This document shows positions 1 to 6,818 of a stretch of DNA of 64,000 nucleotides, piece by piece. Each line of letters starts with the position of its first letter. Position 1 is the stretch's first letter. The DNA is from Bog-473 sp963828505. Lineage in GTDB: Bacteria > Actinomycetota > Acidimicrobiia > Acidimicrobiales > RAAP-2. Location: the NCBI GenBank assembly GCA_963828505.1, contig CAWHFM010000009.1:508071-572070 (forward strand), in the 5' to 3' direction. Below the pieces are notes generated by a model, which was not told the origin of the DNA, did no database searches, and saw only the letters and a list, made by a program, of their open reading frames with translations. The position numbers and the translations under genes were made by a program.

Positions 1-882
1 GACGAGATCGCTGCCGGCCTGCAGTTCGACTCTCCCCGCTATCGCGAGCTGTACCGCTGGACGCACCAGGAGGACGCGCCGGTGGATAGCCGGTTCGCGG
101 CAACGCTGTTCCTGCACGAGTACGGGCGCGGCGACGAGGAGTTCGCCGACCGGATCGTGCGGTTCTGGGCCGGCGACCCGCTGCCAGTCGCCGACCTCCG
201 TCGGCGGCTCAAGGAGGCGGGGGCGGCAGCCACCTACCGGCTGGCGGCGATCAAGGAGCGCGACCTGTCTCGCCAGCGGTTCCGGTTCGCGTCGCGGCTT
301 ATGCAGGCGGCCGGGCACGGCGGCTGGGTGGTACTGCTCGACGAGGCCGAGCTGATCGGCCGCTACACCGCGCTGCAGCGCGCCAAGTCCTACGCCGAGA
401 TAGCCCGGTGGGTCCGGGGCGACCGGGAGGACCCGGCCGCGCCCATCGCCGCCGTGCTCACCACCGTGGACGACTTCGAGACCCAGGTCCTCGTCGGCAA
501 GAACGACACCGAGCTCATCCCAAAGCGGCTCCGGGCCAAAGGGACGGTGGAGGACGAGCTGCTGGCCGGCCAGGCCGAGGCGGGGATGCGGATCATCGAG
601 CGCGATCAGGTGCAGCTGCAGCCACCCGGGAGGGAGGAGCTGGACCGCACCTACGCCCAGCTCAAGCAGATCCACAGCGAGGCATACAGGTGGGACGCGC
701 CTGATGTCCCCGGCCTGGAACGGCTGGCGTCCAACCGCATGCGCCAGTACGTGCGAGCGTGGATCAACGAGTGGGACCTGCGTCGGCTCGACCCCTCCTA
801 CCAGCCCGAGATCAGCGCCACCGGCCTGGAGGTGGACCTCGGCACCGACAACGACCTCGAGGACCAGGACGAAGGGGACTGA
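1..882 (+). CDS. BrxD-family (DUF2791) P-loop ATPase, C-terminal part
   Basis: The reading frame is open from base 1 of the window to the TGA at 880-882, so this is the C-terminal part (293 residues) of a gene that begins upstream; the GTG at 82 is internal. The stretch GGWVVLLDEAELIGRY is a Walker B region (hydrophobics then DE), and LQRAKSYAEIARW follows it as in the BREX ATP-binding proteins of the BrxD/DUF2791 family. The Walker A loop would lie before the window. Family members are AAA-like ATPases of phage-defence loci. The downstream helicase gene begins at or within a few bases of this stop, so the two are probably one operon. The family call is from recognition of the Walker B neighbourhood, not a search. 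Confidence 0.75.
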   Translation, partial: DEIAAGLQFDSPRYRELYRWTHQEDAPVDSRFAATLFLHEYGRGDEEFADRIVRFWAGDPLPVADLRRRLKEAGAAATYRLAAIKERDLSRQRFRFASRLMQAAGHGGWVVLLDEAELIGRYTALQRAKSYAEIARWVRGDREDPAAPIAAVLTTVDDFETQVLVGKNDTELIPKRLRAKGTVEDELLAGQAEAGMRIIERDQVQLQPPGREELDRTYAQLKQIHSEAYRWDAPDVPGLERLASNRMRQYVRAWINEWDLRRLDPSYQPEISATGLEVDLGTDNDLEDQDEGD

Positions 883-884
883 CG

Positions 885-2423
885 CTGCACGCGGACGACA
901 TCGCTGCCGCCCTGTCAACCGGCGGTGGGGTGACGGCGGCCGAGCTGGCCCGTCGGCTAGGCGTGGCCGAGCGCGACGTGTCGTTCCTCCTGTTCGCAGG
1001 GCACGGCCGGTTCCGGTGCGAAGTGGGCACCGCTGCCCGTTGGTGGTTGGCTGGATCATCAGGGAAAAGGGTCGGGCCGGTCGCGGCTCCGGGCCCCACT
1101 CGTGTCCGCCCGTCCGCGTCGTTGGGGTTGTACCCGTGGCAGACTGACGCGCTCAACGCCTGGGAACGGCGCGGCGGGCGGGGCGTGGTCGAGGCGGTGA
1201 CGGGGACCGGCAAGACCATGGTCGGTGTGGCCGCCGCCCTCGACGAGCTCGACCGCCGCGGCCAGGTGATCGTGCTGGTCCCAACCGTCGAACTGCAGCA
1301 CCAGTGGGTGGCCGAGCTGGAGCCCCGCCTGGCTGGTAGCGCGCGGGTCGGGAGGATGGGCGCAGGTGCCGGTGACTCGCTGGCGACCCACGACGTGCTG
1401 GTGGCTGTGGTCAACACGGCCCGCTCTCTCGATGTGCGGCCGATCCGCCAGGGCGGCCTGCTCGTCGCCGACGAATGTCACCGATATGGCAGCGCCGTCA
1501 ACCAGCTGGCGCTCGATGGGCGCTTCCGGCGCCGGCTGGGACTGAGCGCCACCTACGCCCGCGACGACGATGGCGACCTGGCGTGGCTCGACCCCTACTT
1601 CGGCGGAACCTGCTTCCGGCTCGGGTACGCCCGCGCGGTCGGCGACGGGGTGACCGCCCGCTTCACGATCACCTTGGTCGGGGTGCGGTTCTCCACCGCG
1701 GAGCAGGCGTGCTATGACGAGCTGACCGAGCTGATGGGCAGGTTGCGAGCCCGCCTGATCCGCGAGGACGCGGTGCCGTCCGAGCCGTTCGAGGCCTTCA
1801 TGCGAGCGGTGGCGTTGCTGGCCGAGGGAGACGGCCCGGGATCCGGTGTGGCGCGGGCCTACCGCCAGGCGCTGCTCGAGCGGCGCCGGCTGCTTGCCGA
1901 CACCCCGGCCAAGGATGCCGCGCTGGAAATGTTGGCTCCGGCCGTCTCCGATGCGGACCGCACCATCGTGTTCACCCAGAGCATCGCGGCCACGGAGCGG
2001 GCCAGCGCGGTGCTGGGCGGCTGCGGCCTGCGCGCCGGCGTCATGCACTCGCGGCTGCCCCAGAATGACCGGCGGGAGACGCTGCGGCGCTTCGCCTCCG
2101 GCGAGCTCCCCGTGCTCTCGGCCCCCCGGGTGCTGGACGAGGGAATCGACGTCCCTGCCGCCGACCTCGCCGTCATCGTGGGCGCCAGCCGCTCCCGCCG
2201 CCAGATGATCCAGCGGATGGGTCGGATCCTGCGCCGCAAGCCCTACGGGCGGCTCGCCCGCTTCGCCGTGCTTTTCGTAGAGGGCACCGTCGAAGACCCC
2301 CGCCTCGGCGCCCACGAGGCCTTTCTAGGCGAGATCATCGGCGTCGCCGAACGGGTGTCGTATTTCCCGGCTGGCGCCGCGGCCGAGTCGCCCGACGCGG
2401 TCGTCGAGGCGCTGCGCCCGTGA
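885..2423 (+). CDS. DEAD/DEAH-box (XPB-like) superfamily 2 helicase
   Basis: An SF2 helicase of about 510 residues with all core motifs: VTGTGKT (motif I), VADECHRYG (motif II, DECH box), LSATY (motif III), and QMIQRMGRILRRK (motif VI). A short winged-helix-like region (ADDIAAALSTGG then TAAELARRLGV) precedes the helicase core, which begins at LYPWQTDALNAW. The frame is open upstream into the ATPase gene; ATG 759 and GTG 771 lie inside that gene, CTG 885 would give coupled translation, and GTG 930 is the first standard codon after it but would cut the N-terminal helix. The start is therefore uncertain. It probably acts on nucleic acid together with the preceding BrxD-like ATPase; the pairing suggests phage defence. 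Confidence 0.85.
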   Translation: MHADDIAAALSTGGGVTAAELARRLGVAERDVSFLLFAGHGRFRCEVGTAARWWLAGSSGKRVGPVAAPGPTRVRPSASLGLYPWQTDALNAWERRGGRGVVEAVTGTGKTMVGVAAALDELDRRGQVIVLVPTVELQHQWVAELEPRLAGSARVGRMGAGAGDSLATHDVLVAVVNTARSLDVRPIRQGGLLVADECHRYGSAVNQLALDGRFRRRLGLSATYARDDDGDLAWLDPYFGGTCFRLGYARAVGDGVTARFTITLVGVRFSTAEQACYDELTELMGRLRARLIREDAVPSEPFEAFMRAVALLAEGDGPGSGVARAYRQALLERRRLLADTPAKDAALEMLAPAVSDADRTIVFTQSIAATERASAVLGGCGLRAGVMHSRLPQNDRRETLRRFASGELPVLSAPRVLDEGIDVPAADLAVIVGASRSRRQMIQRMGRILRRKPYGRLARFAVLFVEGTVEDPRLGAHEAFLGEIIGVAERVSYFPAGAAAESPDAVVEALRP

Positions 2424-2668
2424 GCGGACGGCGGAGGCGGCATCGGCACCGGCACCGGCCGGGCTACCGTCGCCGGGTGGACCCCTCGTCGGCGGCAGAG
2501 GTCGACGAGGGCTTGTGTCGCTGGATCGACTACTGCGGCGGGCGCATGTTCGTGGTGGGCTACACCGAAGGCGGCGCCCCCTACGGCCATGTCGAGTGGC
2601 CCTCTCGTGCGTTCATCGATGGCGATGGCGCGCCACGCGAGCGTGACGAGGACGCTGAGCTCTTCTGA
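2420..2668 (+). CDS. small conserved-looking protein of unknown function
   Basis: An 82-residue reading frame starting at a GTG that overlaps the helicase stop (GTGA, 2420-2423), the coupling style used throughout this genome. The first 20 residues are very rich in Arg and His; the rest contains WIDYCGGRMFVVGYTEG and HVEWPSRAFIDG, which looks like a small folded domain. I do not recognise the family. Tight overlap with the helicase supports it being real and part of the same operon. The start could also be the GTG at 2477, which would remove the basic N-terminus. Confidence 0.5.
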   Translation: MSGRRRRHRHRHRPGYRRRVDPSSAAEVDEGLCRWIDYCGGRMFVVGYTEGGAPYGHVEWPSRAFIDGDGAPRERDEDAELF

Positions 2669-2865
2669 ACGAAACGTCAGCTCTGTCCCTCACTGCCGGC
2701 TAACCGGCGCCCCTGTTCTCAGTCATCGTTTTCGTCGCGGAGGACGATCGGTTCCGTTCGGGTGCCCGATCCCAGCCTCGGTCACCCGAAGGACTCGGGT
2801 TTCGTCGTCGATGCTCAATTAACTCGCCCACCCCTTATGGCCTCTGACCTAGGGTTTCTGGGTTT

Positions 2866-2885
2866 GGGTGGGTGGGTGGGTGGGT
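2866..2885 (+). repeat. (GGGT)5 tandem repeat, potential G-quadruplex
   Basis: Five perfect tandem copies of GGGT lie immediately against the 3' end of the tRNA-Lys fragment. Four or more GGG runs with single-T loops is the classic sequence for a very stable parallel G-quadruplex; that property is established for such sequences, its relevance here is inference. The rest of the gap 2669-2865 shows nothing I recognise. Confidence 0.7.
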
Positions 2886-2931
2886 GCGCCCCGGGGGATT
2901 TGAACCCCCAACCTGCGGATTAAGAGACCGA
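2886..2931 (-). pseudogene. 3' half of a tRNA-Lys(CUU) gene
   Basis: Read on the minus strand this is the anticodon loop CTCTTAA, the 3' anticodon stem, variable loop, a T-arm GGGGG-TTCAAAT-CCCCC, and the acceptor 3' strand GGGGCGC followed by A and CCCA. The 5' half of a tRNA (GCGCCTC acceptor, D-arm) is not present at the right distance. It matches the intact tRNA-Lys at 61062-61136 over the 17 bases of variable loop, anticodon 3' stem and loop (2910-2926), and over the T-loop; the T-stem differs by compensated changes. Truncated tRNA 3' ends of this kind are typical attR scars of elements that integrate into tRNA genes. Confidence 0.8.
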
Positions 2932-2990
2932 TGCCGGGGAGTCCAGGGGGTCCTCTGCGGTCCACTGACCTGCGATTATGTCTTGGCGTC

Positions 2991-3083
2991 GTCCATGGAA
3001 TTCGGTGTATTGCGACACAGTATCGCTGAGATAGTGGGGCGGATAATGGGGAACGGATAGTGGGGAGGAGACGGTTGCTCCTG
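2991..3083. repeat. junction repeat, copy 1
   Basis: Begins GTCCATGGAATTCGGTGTA and ends GGTTGCTCCTG. It is about 80% identical to 5378-5456 by eye. Inside are three copies of a GATAGTGGGG-like unit (about 3030, 3042, 3055), one more than in copy 2. A weaker relative lies at 60961-61000 upstream of the integrase-like remnant. It may be the upstream/arm region of a lost integrase, which would fit its place beside the tRNA fragment. Confidence 0.65.
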
Positions 3084-3125
3084 GGTTCCTCCGGCCTCCC
3101 ACCAGAGAACTCGTGGGCCGCCGGC

Positions 3126-3157
3126 ATTCGGGTCTATCCGAACACCGAATGGCACCC
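3126..3157. repeat. short repeat with dyad, copy 1
   Basis: About 30 bp containing TCGGGTCTATCCGA followed by ACACCGAATGGCACC. It matches 4203-4232 with a few differences. The inner TCGGGT/ATCCGA pair is a near-palindrome. Function unknown. Confidence 0.5.
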
Positions 3158-3227
3158 CGCCCTGTTCGTTCCCGGCTGTGTGCGCTCGTTCGCCCCTGCT
3201 CCCCTCCCCGAGAGCCTGCCCAGAGGT

Positions 3228-3662
3228 TCACTGAAGAGGTGGATCCGCCGGGGCGGGCGCGGAAGGTGGCGGGGTGAGCCGCTCTCGCAGCCAGGTGGCG
3301 GTTCTTTGCTCGTCCCACTCGCCGCCCGCTATCGCCAGGACAGCCTGCTCAGCGTCATCAACGGTGGGGTAGGTCTCCCATCGCCACGAGTTCATCTCGA
3401 TAAAGACACGGAGGGTCACCCACGCCGCCCTTTTGTTGCCGTCGAGGAGCGGGTGGTTCTTGGCCAGGCGCACCAAGAGGACGGCGGCCTTGTCGCAAAA
3501 GTCGGGGTAGAACTCCGCGTCGCCGAAGCTGGCTGAGGGCGCATGAAGGGCCGAGTCGGCCGGATCGATCTTCGTTGCGCTGGTGATCGTCTTCAGGTCG
3601 GTGCCCGTGATCTCTGCGGCGATGGCCAGGTAGTCGGACAGATCCGGGTACTCGACACTCAC
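3228..3662 (-). CDS. Fic/Doc-family toxin (death-on-curing type)
   Basis: A 144-residue Doc-type protein. The signature HPLLDGNKRAAW (about residues 69-80) is the Fic/Doc catalytic loop HxFx(D/E)(G/A)NKR, with Leu at the usual Phe position. In the family this fold transfers AMP, or in Doc phosphate onto elongation factor Tu, to arrest translation. The start codon overlaps the stop of the preceding RHH antitoxin gene by 4 bp (3659-3662), the standard antitoxin-then-toxin layout. The last 20 residues are Pro/Ala-rich. It probably stabilises the integrated region in which it lies. Confidence 0.85.
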   Translation of the reverse strand: MSVEYPDLSDYLAIAAEITGTDLKTITSATKIDPADSALHAPSASFGDAEFYPDFCDKAAVLLVRLAKNHPLLDGNKRAAWVTLRVFIEMNSWRWETYPTVDDAEQAVLAIAGGEWDEQRTATWLRERLTPPPSAPAPADPPLQ

Positions 3663-3868
3663 CGAGCGAGGCGTTCGAGCAGCTCGCGATCCTCCTCGAT
3701 GATCTTCGCCAGGCGAGCCTTGAACTTGGGATTGTTCCGCCGACGCTCAACGGCTTCGATCAAGGACTGCTTCACCGTCTCGTTGAGGCTGGTGCCCTCG
3801 ACCCGCGCCAGGGCCTCGGCGTCAGCAGCTACATCGTCGGGTAAGCGGATGGTCAGGTTCTTCGTCAT
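3659..3868 (-). CDS. ribbon-helix-helix antitoxin of the Doc pair
   Basis: A 69-residue protein starting MTKNLTIRLPDDV, the beta-strand of a ribbon-helix-helix DNA-binding domain, followed by helices AADAEALARVEG and SLNETVKQSLIEAVERRR. The charged C-terminal tail (KIIEEDRELLERLAR) is a plausible toxin-binding segment. The ATG at 3868 was chosen because the RHH strand starts there; the longer upstream frame lacks coding character. It overlaps the toxin start by 4 bp. RHH antitoxins usually repress their own operon, and an inverted repeat sits directly upstream. Confidence 0.85.
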   Translation of the reverse strand: MTKNLTIRLPDDVAADAEALARVEGTSLNETVKQSLIEAVERRRNNPKFKARLAKIIEEDRELLERLAR

Positions 3869-3890
3869 GGTGTCATGATACCACGACACC
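3869..3890. promoter_or_regulatory. inverted repeat upstream of the antitoxin, probable operator
   Basis: GGTGTC at 3869-3874 and GACACC at 3885-3890 form a 6-bp inverted repeat with a 10-bp centre, touching the antitoxin start codon. Position and symmetry fit the autoregulatory operator of an RHH-type toxin-antitoxin operon. Upstream (3891-4200) I recognise no gene. Confidence 0.5.
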
Positions 3891-4202
3891 AAAGAGCTTG
3901 AGCGGCTTGCCGACGTCGGGACCGAGCCCTGAAGTCGGTGTGCAGTCGCCCTCGATTTCCTCCACCGCTTCGAAACCCTCCGGTGTCGGGTAGCGGAGCG
4001 GATGCGACTCGACCTCCTCCCATCAGTCGCACTCTCCGCAGGATAGAGAGTGGAGCAGGCGGTCGTCGTCCTGCCGTCTCGGGTCCAGAACGCCTCAACC
4101 TGGTACGAGCCGCACTTCTGCATGTGTCCGGAACGCCTAACTCGGGATGGTGGATCGGGTCCTCGCAGATGCCCAGGAAGTTTCCCGTCAGTTGGACCGC
4201 GA

Positions 4203-4232
4203 GTCGGGTGTACCCGAATTACGAATGGCACC
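4203..4232. repeat. short repeat with dyad, copy 2
   Basis: Contains TCGGGTGTACCCGA followed by ATTACGAATGGCACC, matching the copy at 3126-3157. It directly abuts the point where the MBL-fold hydrolase fragment loses its N-terminus, so it may mark a recombination junction. Confidence 0.5.
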
Positions 4233-4239
4233 GGCCTGA

Positions 4240-4770
4240 GCCAGCGAGAGCGGTCCCCTGGCCGGGTACTGGGAGGGCATCTTCGCCGGTGAGGTTCCCA
4301 CGGGCGACGACAAGGTCCTGCCGGAGCTCCTGACGAGCGACACGATCGACCTCGAGGGCAACGAACTGCGGATCATTCGGATCGGTCAGGCAGACACAGC
4401 GCAGTCCACAGTCCTGCACGTCCCCTCGTTAGGAGCGGTCGTGACCGGAGATCTGGCCTACAACGAAGTGCACATGATGACGGCGGAAACCGGCGACGAT
4501 GAACGCGCACGCTGGATCGCCAACCTCGATACAGTCGCCGCACTCCGGCCGACGTTCGTCGTCGCCGGCCACAAGAAGGTCGCCAACGACAACGACCCGA
4601 GGATCATCGAGGAATCCCAGCAGTATCTACGGGACTTCTCAGCGGCCGTGACCGAAGAGACCACCGCAACCGGCATCGTCACCACGATGGTTGAGCGCTA
4701 TCCCGATTGGGAGAACCTCCGCACGCTCTGGTATTCCGCCCGGGCGGCCATGACGCAGAAGGGTGGTTGA
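4240..4770 (+). pseudogene. MBL-fold metallohydrolase, N-terminus missing
   Basis: The frame is open from 4240 to the stop at 4768-4770 and encodes the C-terminal ~175 residues of a metallo-beta-lactamase-fold hydrolase: YWEGIFAGEVPTGDD, then GAVVTGDLAYNEVH (the metal-ligand Asp strand) and PTFVVAGHKKVANDNDPR (the last metal-ligand His). The N-terminal half with the HxHxDH motif is absent; a stop lies at 4237-4239 next to the short repeat. The GTG at 4441 is only an internal codon. This is therefore a truncated, presumably inactive remnant. A second, shorter trace of the same region (VMTADLSYNEV) is readable at about 5533-5568. Confidence 0.7.
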
Positions 4771-4910
4771 CTCTCGATATTGCTTCAATGTCTACCGCGC
4801 ACCGCCGAAATTGCTCGAGGGTGATGCCCCACTCGGCCAGCAACTGGGCGCGCTGACCCAGTTCAGAAGTGGCGGTTAGATCTCCCGGACCGACTCCCAA
4901 GCCACTATGA

Positions 4911-5078
4911 ATCGGGCTCGACGGTCCCGACGACTCGCTCTCGTTGACGGCGCTCGTCGAGCACTGTCGAGCCCAAGAGTTGGCTCGTCAGAAGATACCC
5001 GAAGCACTGCACATCGTCCGGCAGCTACCGAGAAATCCGATGGGAAGGTACGCAAGCAAAGCCTCCGAGAAGAATTGA
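4911..5078 (+). pseudogene. acyl-CoA synthetase C-terminal fragment
   Basis: The 55-codon open stretch reads SLTALVEHCRAQELARQKIP and, shortly after, HIVRQLPRNPMGRYASKAS. This is the C-terminal lid domain of an AMP-forming acyl-CoA synthetase, in which ..R..LA.yK.P.. is followed by LPRT..GK; here the catalytic Lys of the GK motif is Arg. A stop precedes it (4908-4910) and no other part of the enzyme is nearby. It is a relic, not a gene. Between 4771 and 4910 I recognise nothing. Confidence 0.6.
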
Positions 5079-5118
5079 TGCGCTGATCCTTCTCGCCGCC
5101 GGCGCTCCCTCTGTTCCG

Positions 5119-5325
5119 CTATTCCTGTACGGAAGCCTCCCATTGCTGCCACGTCGGGAACGCTTCGGGTAAGGCCCGCTCGCGTGGTTGCGCACCGGTT
5201 GCGCCGCCTGTCGCAGCCAGCTCTGGCCGGCTCAGGGCGTCGCTGGTGTACCAGCGCCGAACACGGCGCACGACGAAGAGCCATCGCCCTCGGACTCGGC
5301 GGTAATCGTCCCAGTACTGAAGCAT
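5119..5325 (-). pseudogene. NTF2/SnoaL-like protein, C-terminal fragment
   Basis: The reading LQYWDDYRRVRGRWLFVVRR followed by RRWYTSDALSRP and ALPEAFPTWQQWE is the C-terminal part of a SnoaL-like (NTF2-fold) protein, where a Y.D.y.r..grW.f..R strand pair and a WYxxD loop close the cone. The first two-thirds of the usual ~150-170 residues are missing; the fragment ends beside the junction repeat at 5378. Intact relatives are at 5553-6092 and 49205-49747. Confidence 0.6.
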
Positions 5326-5377
5326 TCCGATGCGCCATTCCCCCTAGTCCATTGAGCTGCGGTTTCGTCCAGAGCCG

Positions 5378-5456
5378 GTCCATGGAATTCGGTGTATCGC
5401 AACCCCGTATCGCTGAGATAGTGGGGCGCATAGTGGGGAGAAGCTGGTTGCTCCTG
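5378..5456. repeat. junction repeat, copy 2
   Basis: Same start (GTCCATGGAATTCGGTGTA) and end (GGTTGCTCCTG) as the copy at 2991-3083, but with one GATAGTGGGG-type unit fewer. The two copies are in direct orientation and enclose the toxin-antitoxin pair and the gene fragments. The following stretch to 5552 contains only the VMTADLSYNEV trace of an MBL-fold protein. Confidence 0.65.
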
Positions 5457-5552
5457 CTCGGCGACACAGAGAGACCAACTAGCCACTAGCCGCAGGGGCC
5501 TTTTGTTCTGACGACTCTCAATGCGCTGGCATGTGATGACGGCGGACCTTTC

Positions 5553-6092
5553 TTACAATGAGGTACGACGAGCACGCAGCGGTCGCTCATACGAGCTGTC
5601 GGCCGGACTGCGCGCAATGGTTCCGGTGGCTGCCACCATCTCCGATGCCTCAGAAGGCAACAGTGACTTCGGGTCTGTCGCCCACTCGACGAGACACAGC
5701 CGAACAGTGATGCCCCATCTGCCCTGACGGCGTTCGAAGTGGTCGACGTATCTGCCACCAAATGCGGTGAGGGCCGCCGAGGAGTCTCGTTCTGTGCCGA
5801 TGAAGGTGAAATAGGTCTCGACGTGCGCTTCATCTCCGTCAAGGTCGATGTGACAGTTCGAGACGTAGTGCTGATGACGAACCTGATTGGCGTGATACGC
5901 GAAGGACCAGTCGAGGAACGCATCCACGCTTCCTACGAAACCCACGTGGTCGTCGATGGCGCCATCGTGGTATGCGGAACGAGCGAGCTGGCGGTCAAGT
6001 CGATCCATGCCGCGGGCGTATCGGACGATGCAGTCGAAGATCTCATCGCGATCGAGCCGCTCCAGGAGTCTGCGTTCGAGGTCTGCATCCAC
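5553..6092 (-). CDS. NTF2/SnoaL-like fold protein
   Basis: A 179-residue protein of the nuclear transport factor 2 / SnoaL-like fold: DRDEIFDCIVRYARGMDRLD at the N-terminus, AYHDGAIDDHVGF, then the strands HYVSNCHIDLDGDEAHVETY and a closing RRQGRWGITVRL. Members are small cone-shaped enzymes (isomerases, dehydratases, hydroxylases) or binding proteins acting on ring compounds. The GTG start at 6092 shares a base with the nitroreductase stop (TAGTG), so it is translationally coupled and is the last gene of a three-gene minus-strand operon with the nitroreductase and amidohydrolase. The exact reaction is unknown. Confidence 0.75.
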   Translation of the reverse strand: MDADLERRLLERLDRDEIFDCIVRYARGMDRLDRQLARSAYHDGAIDDHVGFVGSVDAFLDWSFAYHANQVRHQHYVSNCHIDLDGDEAHVETYFTFIGTERDSSAALTAFGGRYVDHFERRQGRWGITVRLCLVEWATDPKSLLPSEASEMVAATGTIARSPADSSYERPLRARRTSL

Positions 6093-6760
6093 TATTTGCC
6101 GCTCTCGGAGGTCCGAACCGAGGGGTCTCCCCAGGTATCGATGGCCACGACCTCCTCTATTGGCCGCCGAGGCGAGGGTCGGAACACCGTTCCGGGGCGC
6201 AACCGGCCTACCGGTAGAAGGCACCCTTGGACATGGGTAGCCGGGATCCCCAGCAGAGCAGCAACATCTGCCTGATGGAGCAGGTGCATCGTCGTGATGC
6301 AGGATCCGTAACCGCGCGTGTGAAGCGCCAACTGAAAGTTCCAGACCGCTGGAAAGATGGAGCCGTACAACGTTGCCAGCTGAAACGACTCGCCACCCTC
6401 GCCAAAATCGGGGAGATACGGCTCGTAACACGGGATCACATGGACCGGTATGTCGGCGAGGTGTGTCACCATCCATTCGGTCGAGGACATCAGGCGCCCG
6501 AAGTCGTCGTCGGGCAGGAGGTCGGAGACCATGGTGCCGCCCGTCATGCGGAGGTATGACTTCTCGTAGAGGGCAGCGAGTTCACGACGAAGGTCCGGAT
6601 CGTGGACCACGATCCATCGCCAAGACTGTTGGTTCGTCCCGTTGGCGGCATGGAGCGCAATTTGCAAGCAGTCTCGTATCTCGGTGGCATCGACCGGGGC
6701 AGACAGGTCGAGGGAGCGACGAGCAGATCGTGTCGAAGTGAGGAGTGCTTCGATGTCCAT
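6092..6760 (-). CDS. nitroreductase-family flavoprotein
   Basis: A 222-residue nitroreductase-family protein. It begins LTSTRSARRS, the FMN-phosphate-binding R.S.R region, followed by AANGTNQQSWRWIVV (FMN contact) and, near the C-terminus, a helix-loop ALHTRGYGSC typical of the family. Members are FMN-dependent reductases using NAD(P)H, acting on quinones, nitro compounds, enones or halogenated aromatics. It lies 58 bp downstream of the amidohydrolase gene and overlaps the next gene by one base, so it belongs to the operon controlled by the operators at 8141-8212. Its substrate is presumably a pathway intermediate. Confidence 0.85.
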   Translation of the reverse strand: MDIEALLTSTRSARRSLDLSAPVDATEIRDCLQIALHAANGTNQQSWRWIVVHDPDLRRELAALYEKSYLRMTGGTMVSDLLPDDDFGRLMSSTEWMVTHLADIPVHVIPCYEPYLPDFGEGGESFQLATLYGSIFPAVWNFQLALHTRGYGSCITTMHLLHQADVAALLGIPATHVQGCLLPVGRLRPGTVFRPSPRRPIEEVVAIDTWGDPSVRTSESGK

Positions 6761-6818
6761 CCTTATCCCACGGTGCTCAGCAGATGGAACGAAAGCAATG
6801 GCTCAGCTCGCACGCATC

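Noticed and set aside
1059..2315. Long minus-strand reading frame (418 codons) opposite the helicase
   Set aside because: It is a GC-driven antisense frame; the plus strand carries all helicase motifs.
3891..4200. Minus-strand frame reading PLRYPTPEGFEAVEEIEGDC and GKPLKLFGVVV, looking codon-like
   Set aside because: Short, without a start or recognisable family; it may be another gene relic, but I cannot support it.
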